Shown here in pieces: positions 8,671-13,310 of a DNA stretch of 13,310 nucleotides (its first letter is position 1; every line of letters starts with the position of its first letter). The notes beneath the pieces are model-generated. The model did no database searches. It was not told where the DNA came from and worked only from the letters and a program-made list of their open reading frames with translations. Both the position numbers and the translations under genes were made by a program. Source of the stretch: Deltaproteobacteria bacterium (GTDB taxonomy: Bacteria; Myxococcota_A; Polyangia; Haliangiales; Haliangiaceae); assembly GCA_013813945.1 (NCBI GenBank), contig JACCQV010000163.1, forward strand, positions 1 to 13,310, written 5' to 3'.

Positions 8671-8982
8671 TCAGTCGCCGCACTTCTTCGCGTCTTCGCA
8701 CGACGCGGCGGCAGCAACGCACTCCGCCTTCTTGCGGATGGTCGCGTTCATCTCCTTCATCATCATCTTCTCGCTGGCGTTGCTCGACCCGAGCGTCGAG
8801 TCGTGCATCGCGTTCTGGCACATGCCGACGAGCAGGCCTTTGACCTGCGACCTCTCCTCGTCGGACATCACCGTGCCATCCGTGTCGGGACACTTCATCG
8901 ACATGTCGACGAACTTGTCGCAGGTCGCGTTGTCCTTGCAACCGGCCACGAGGGCGATGATCACGAGGGTCAGTCCACGCAT
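8671..8982 (-). CDS. Small cysteine-rich lipoprotein, function unknown
   Basis: From ATG 8982 the protein has 103 residues: MRG, a hydrophobic stretch, then the lipobox LVAGC with the lipidated cysteine at residue 15. The mature part has six more cysteines (21, 31, 55, 88, 95, 101), suggesting up to three disulfides outside the cytoplasm. It is rich in Met, Lys and Asp/Glu (EKMMMKEMNATIRKK, 71-85) and ends SCEDAKKCGD. The +2 residue is Lys, not Asp, so outer-membrane sorting is possible under enterobacterial rules. An in-frame ATG at 9045 overlaps the stop of the biotin-carrier gene as ATGA and would add 21 residues before the signal; I prefer 8982 because it gives a normal signal peptide, but the overlap hints at coupling. 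I recognise no family. Myxobacterial genomes carry many such short lipoproteins. Confidence 0.75.
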   Translation of the reverse strand: MRGLTLVIIALVAGCKDNATCDKFVDMSMKCPDTDGTVMSDEERSQVKGLLVGMCQNAMHDSTLGSSNASEKMMMKEMNATIRKKAECVAAAASCEDAKKCGD

Positions 8983-9041
8983 GCAGGTCCGGACGTCGAG
9001 CATGCGTCGACAGTCGCACGCGGAAGCGCCGGATCGCGTGG

Positions 9042-9619
9042 TCATTCGAGCGAGAGCAGCGGTTCGCCCGCGGTGACGTCCGCGCCCTCGGCGACCAGGA
9101 TCGCGCGAACCTTCGCGCGCTCCGGCAGGGCCGCGCCGCCGTAGGTCACGCGGTTGAACGTCTTCATGACCTCGAGCAGGCAGATCGTCGCGCCAGGTCC
9201 GAGCTGGTCGCCGACCGCGACGAAGGCCGGCTTGTCGGGCGACGGGCGGCCATAGAACCGGCCGCTGGTCGGTGCGCGAAACACGAGCCCCGTCGAGGAG
9301 GACGCGGCCTCGACCCCGCGCGTCCCGGTGGCCGCGATCCCGGCGATCGACGCGGCGCTCTCGAGCGCAACCAGCGGATCCCCGTACGCAACCATGCGTG
9401 GGACGCCGAGCGTGGCGGCGTTGCCGATCACGCCCGAGACGTCGGGGGCGATGATCTGCAGGCGGCGGCCTAGGATCTCGAGGGAGCCGACCGCGTGACC
9501 GCGAGTCACGACAGTTCCCCACGGTGACGGAAGGAACCACCCGGGTGCGGGGCTCGTCACGATCCACTGGTCGCCCTCCTTGCGGCAGAGCGCTTCCATC
9601 GCCGGCGCATGCAGGCGCG

Positions 9620-9623
<4 letters not shown>
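9042..9623 (-). CDS. Biotin carboxyl carrier protein with extra degenerate biotinyl-like domain
   Basis: The 193-residue protein carries carboxylated biotin between the biotin carboxylase and the carboxyltransferase encoded upstream. The C-terminal domain (~113-193) is AccB-like: FRAPTSGRFYGRPSPDKPAF, then LLEVMKTFN with biotinyl lysine K154, ending GADVTAGEPLLSLE. The N-terminal half (~20-90) looks like a second biotinyl/lipoyl-type fold (TSPAPGWF...RGHAVGSLEILGRRLQIIAP...YGDPLVALE), but the residue at the lysine position is Gly/Arg, so it cannot be biotinylated. An Ala/Ser/Gly linker joins them. The start is GTG 9623: it overlaps the preceding stop as GTGA and has GGAGG (9630-9634) 6 bases upstream, while a downstream ATG at 9599 lacks this. 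Translational coupling with the carboxyltransferase is very likely. Its role as carrier for this carboxylase is inferred from context. Confidence 0.9.
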
Positions 9624-11350
<1,727 letters not shown>

Positions 11351-11386
11351 GGACGGGACGCTACACCAACCGGTGCGGAACGCGCG

Positions 11387-12847
11387 TCATCCGTCGACCT
11401 GGAACGGCGATGACATTGTTTGCATGTACGCCGCGGGGTACTGGAACGTGGCGAAGTTGCCCTCTGCGGCGCGTGGGTTTCCGGTGATCGTCCTCACCAG
11501 GATGACGTACCGCTGTCCCGGAACGAACACGTCGCGCGGGATCCACGCGCTCTGGGTCACCGTACGGATCCGGCGGACCGCGCGTGTGTGTAGTGCGGGC
11601 GTGGGCTGTGAGAGATCGACCTCGACCAGCAGCACCTCCGTGAAGTCGACCGGCCCGGGAGCCGTGAGCATCCAGGTCACCTCGAGGTCCTCGTTGGGCA
11701 CCCCGAGCACGACATTGTCCACGGTGAGCGGGATTCCGGCGAGCGAGAGCGCACCCGGGATGCCGATGTCGAACGTCGGGATCGCGGGCTCACACCCCAC
11801 CGTCGGCGCGAGCGGCGAGGTCTGGACCCCCACGATGCTCAGCTTTAGCGGCTGCGTGACACCGGGGATCGCGACGTCACGCCGTCCGAACACCGCGACG
11901 CCCGTGTGGACTCGCCCCGCGGGGAAGGGCGTGCCGTACCGGACGTCGACATTCGCGTCGCTGCCTGTCGTCCCATCGATGACCACGACGTGGTGCGGAA
12001 CCTCTCGGTGTTCGAAGCCCGGCACCTGTGTGATGCGGAAGTCGGCGCTGAACGATCCGAACTGCGGCAACGCAGCGCGCAGGCGGTCGAGCGCCCGGAT
12101 CCGGCGCGCCTGCATTCGCACGCAGTAGGAACGCGTCACCGGTGTCGGTGGGCTGGTGAGCCGCGTCGTGACCCCATCCAGCTGGGTGACCGCAAACGTG
12201 GCGAGACTGGTCGCGACAAGGTACTGCTGCGGCGAAGGCGTGATCTCCAGGAACGCGACGTAGAGCCTGTCGTTCGCCGCGGCGTCGAGCAGCCCGAAGC
12301 GTGGCAGCTGGAACACGGTCGACCAGTCGACATCGAACGCCGTGCTGTTCGCGGGAACCTGCGGATTGGCGACTCCGAACACGCCGGACGAGGTGATCAG
12401 CGGGGTGCCCAGGATAGCGGTCGTAAACCGGAACTCGAGCAACGTCGGCAAGGTCACCGGGGTGGCGTCGAGCCGTCCCGGGATGTACTCGTCGACCACG
12501 AGATTGGCTGCGGTGTGCTGGTACTCGACGCCGCCGATCGTCAGCCGATAGAGCTCGTCGGGGGTGTTGCGGGCGAACGAGAACGTTCCGTCGTCGAAGT
12601 AGTCGACCGGCTGGCTCGATCCATCCGAGAGCTGAACGGAAGGCTCGAGCTCGTCCACAGGCGCAACTCGCCTGGTGACCTCGTGCTCGAGCAGCGCGTT
12701 GTTGCGGCCGACGTGCTGCTGGTGGGTTCCGGTGACCTCGAAGTCGGGACCCTCGTCGACGAGCGGATCCTCGAACCCGAAAACCTGCCGGCAGCCCGCG
12801 CCACATCCGAGCGCGACAGCGAGAGCGCAGGCGAGGCGAAGGGTCAC
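11387..12847 (-). CDS. Large lipoprotein of unknown function within the carboxylase operon
   Basis: The 486-residue product starts with a signal peptide (MTLRLACALAVALG) and a lipobox: GAGC with Cys19, or ALGC with Cys15. Then comes CRQVFGFEDP, a post-lipobox pattern I associate with myxobacterial lipoproteins. The remainder is probably beta-rich, with no membrane helix, no catalytic motif and few other cysteines (SYCVRM, VGCEPA). An early segment (about 35-120: VDYFDDGTFSFARN, YRLTIGGVEYQHTAAN) resembles a carboxypeptidase-regulatory or Ig-like sandwich, and the C-terminal third contains a WIPRDVFVPGQRYVILVRTI strand pair. No family is recognised. Its GTG start lies 8 bases after the stop of the biotin carboxylase gene, and its stop is 36 bases before the carboxyltransferase ATG, so it appears embedded in the operon. 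Candidate roles are an envelope surface or secreted protein; nothing links it to carboxylation beyond position. Confidence 0.82.
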   Translation of the reverse strand: MTLRLACALAVALGCGAGCRQVFGFEDPLVDEGPDFEVTGTHQQHVGRNNALLEHEVTRRVAPVDELEPSVQLSDGSSQPVDYFDDGTFSFARNTPDELYRLTIGGVEYQHTAANLVVDEYIPGRLDATPVTLPTLLEFRFTTAILGTPLITSSGVFGVANPQVPANSTAFDVDWSTVFQLPRFGLLDAAANDRLYVAFLEITPSPQQYLVATSLATFAVTQLDGVTTRLTSPPTPVTRSYCVRMQARRIRALDRLRAALPQFGSFSADFRITQVPGFEHREVPHHVVVIDGTTGSDANVDVRYGTPFPAGRVHTGVAVFGRRDVAIPGVTQPLKLSIVGVQTSPLAPTVGCEPAIPTFDIGIPGALSLAGIPLTVDNVVLGVPNEDLEVTWMLTAPGPVDFTEVLLVEVDLSQPTPALHTRAVRRIRTVTQSAWIPRDVFVPGQRYVILVRTITGNPRAAEGNFATFQYPAAYMQTMSSPFQVDG

Positions 12848-12855
12848 GATCCAGC

Positions 12856-13310
12856 TTATCCTGGCCAGCCCGGGATCGAGCGGGTGTCGTACGCGCCGGT
12901 ACGGAACGGGGTGCTGCGCAGGATGGCGAGGTGCATCGGAATCGTGGTCGGAACACCCGCAACGGTGAATGCCGAGAGGGCCGCGATCATCCGCTCGATC
13001 GCGTCTGCTCGATCGGAGCCACGCACGATGAGCTTCGCGAGCAGCGAGTCATAGAACGGCGGCACGATGTAGCCAGCCTCGACGTGGGTGTCGACGCGGA
13101 TCCCGTCGCCTGCGGGTGGTTGCCACGCCGTGATCGCGCCCGGGGCGGGGGCAAAGTGGTTCGCCGGATCTTCTGCATTGATCCGGCACTCGATCACGTG
13201 ACCGCTCATCGTGATCGCATCCTGCGCCCACGGCAGCGCGCGCCCGGCTGCGACCTCGATCTGCGCGATCACGAGATCCTTGCCCGTGCGCACCTCGCTC
13301 ACGGTGTGCT
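12856..13310 (-). CDS. Biotin carboxylase, C-terminal part (gene continues beyond window)
   Basis: The frame is open to the window edge and the N-terminus lies outside. The visible ~150 residues begin HTVSEVRTGKDLV, which corresponds to the QVEHxVTE catalytic-loop region of AccC-type biotin carboxylases. Next is VIECRINAEDP, whose arginine is the conserved active-site Arg338 of E. coli AccC. The biotin-carboxylase C-terminal domain (about residues 35-140) follows: RVDTHVEAGYIVPPFYDSLLAKLI. The chain ends PGWPG, a short tail with no attached biotinyl domain, so the biotin carrier is a separate protein (encoded downstream). It makes carboxybiotin from ATP and bicarbonate. The GTG at 13302 is not a real start. 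Confidence 0.93.
   Translation of the reverse strand, partial: HTVSEVRTGKDLVIAQIEVAAGRALPWAQDAITMSGHVIECRINAEDPANHFAPAPGAITAWQPPAGDGIRVDTHVEAGYIVPPFYDSLLAKLIVRGSDRADAIERMIAALSAFTVAGVPTTIPMHLAILRSTPFRTGAYDTRSIPGWPG

Noticed and set aside
11906..13054. 382-codon + strand frame opposite the lipoprotein and biotin carboxylase
   Set aside because: It crosses two minus-strand genes with better evidence (lipobox; ECRINAEDP) and has no protein signature of its own.

Overview
The window is uniformly GC-rich chromosomal DNA, coding-dense on both strands. It looks like a Myxococcota-type (deltaproteobacterial) genome, perhaps Kofleriaceae/Haliangium-like. That placement is inference from base composition, several lipoproteins (one beginning CRQVFGFEDP after its lipobox), a long tandem-repeat surface protein, and a two-gene acyl-CoA dehydrogenase locus beside acyl-CoA carboxylase genes. 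No phylogenetic marker was available to test it.

Left part (1-4752, + strand): the 3' end of a large secreted protein made of eight ~92-94-residue cadherin/Ig-like 'tandem-95' repeats, then after 27 bases an APC-family amino-acid permease fused to two universal-stress-protein (USP) domains. After a 120-base gap with small repeats comes a Uma2-family (DUF820, PD-(D/E)XK fold) protein whose stop codon lies one base from the stop of a converging gene.

Middle part (5453-8568): two adjacent minus-strand acyl-CoA dehydrogenase homologues, the second starting four bases after the first stops. The downstream one has all family motifs. The upstream one has lost the catalytic glutamate and the FAD-contact motif, which suggests one heteromeric enzyme. 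Next come two divergent tRNA genes: a CAU-anticodon tRNA on the minus strand (elongator Met or Ile2) and tRNA-Gln(UUG) on the plus strand. A 129-residue protein of unknown function starts 17 bases after tRNA-Gln.

Right part (8671-13310, - strand): an acyl-CoA carboxylase gene group, read right to left: biotin carboxylase (its C-terminal part; the gene continues beyond the window), a 486-residue lipoprotein of unknown function, a carboxyltransferase resembling the glutaconyl-CoA decarboxylase alpha subunit, a biotin carrier protein with a degenerate extra biotinyl-like domain, and a small six-cysteine lipoprotein. Gaps are 8 and 36 bases, then a 4-base GTGA overlap, then 59 bases (or an ATGA overlap if a longer start is used). 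This fits one transcript encoding a complete biotin-dependent carboxylase plus two envelope lipoproteins.

I found no CRISPR array, insertion sequence, phage gene or integrase. Most of the window reads as ordinary core metabolism. The least expected features are the complementary dehydrogenase pair, the lipoproteins inside the carboxylase operon and the double-domain biotin carrier.
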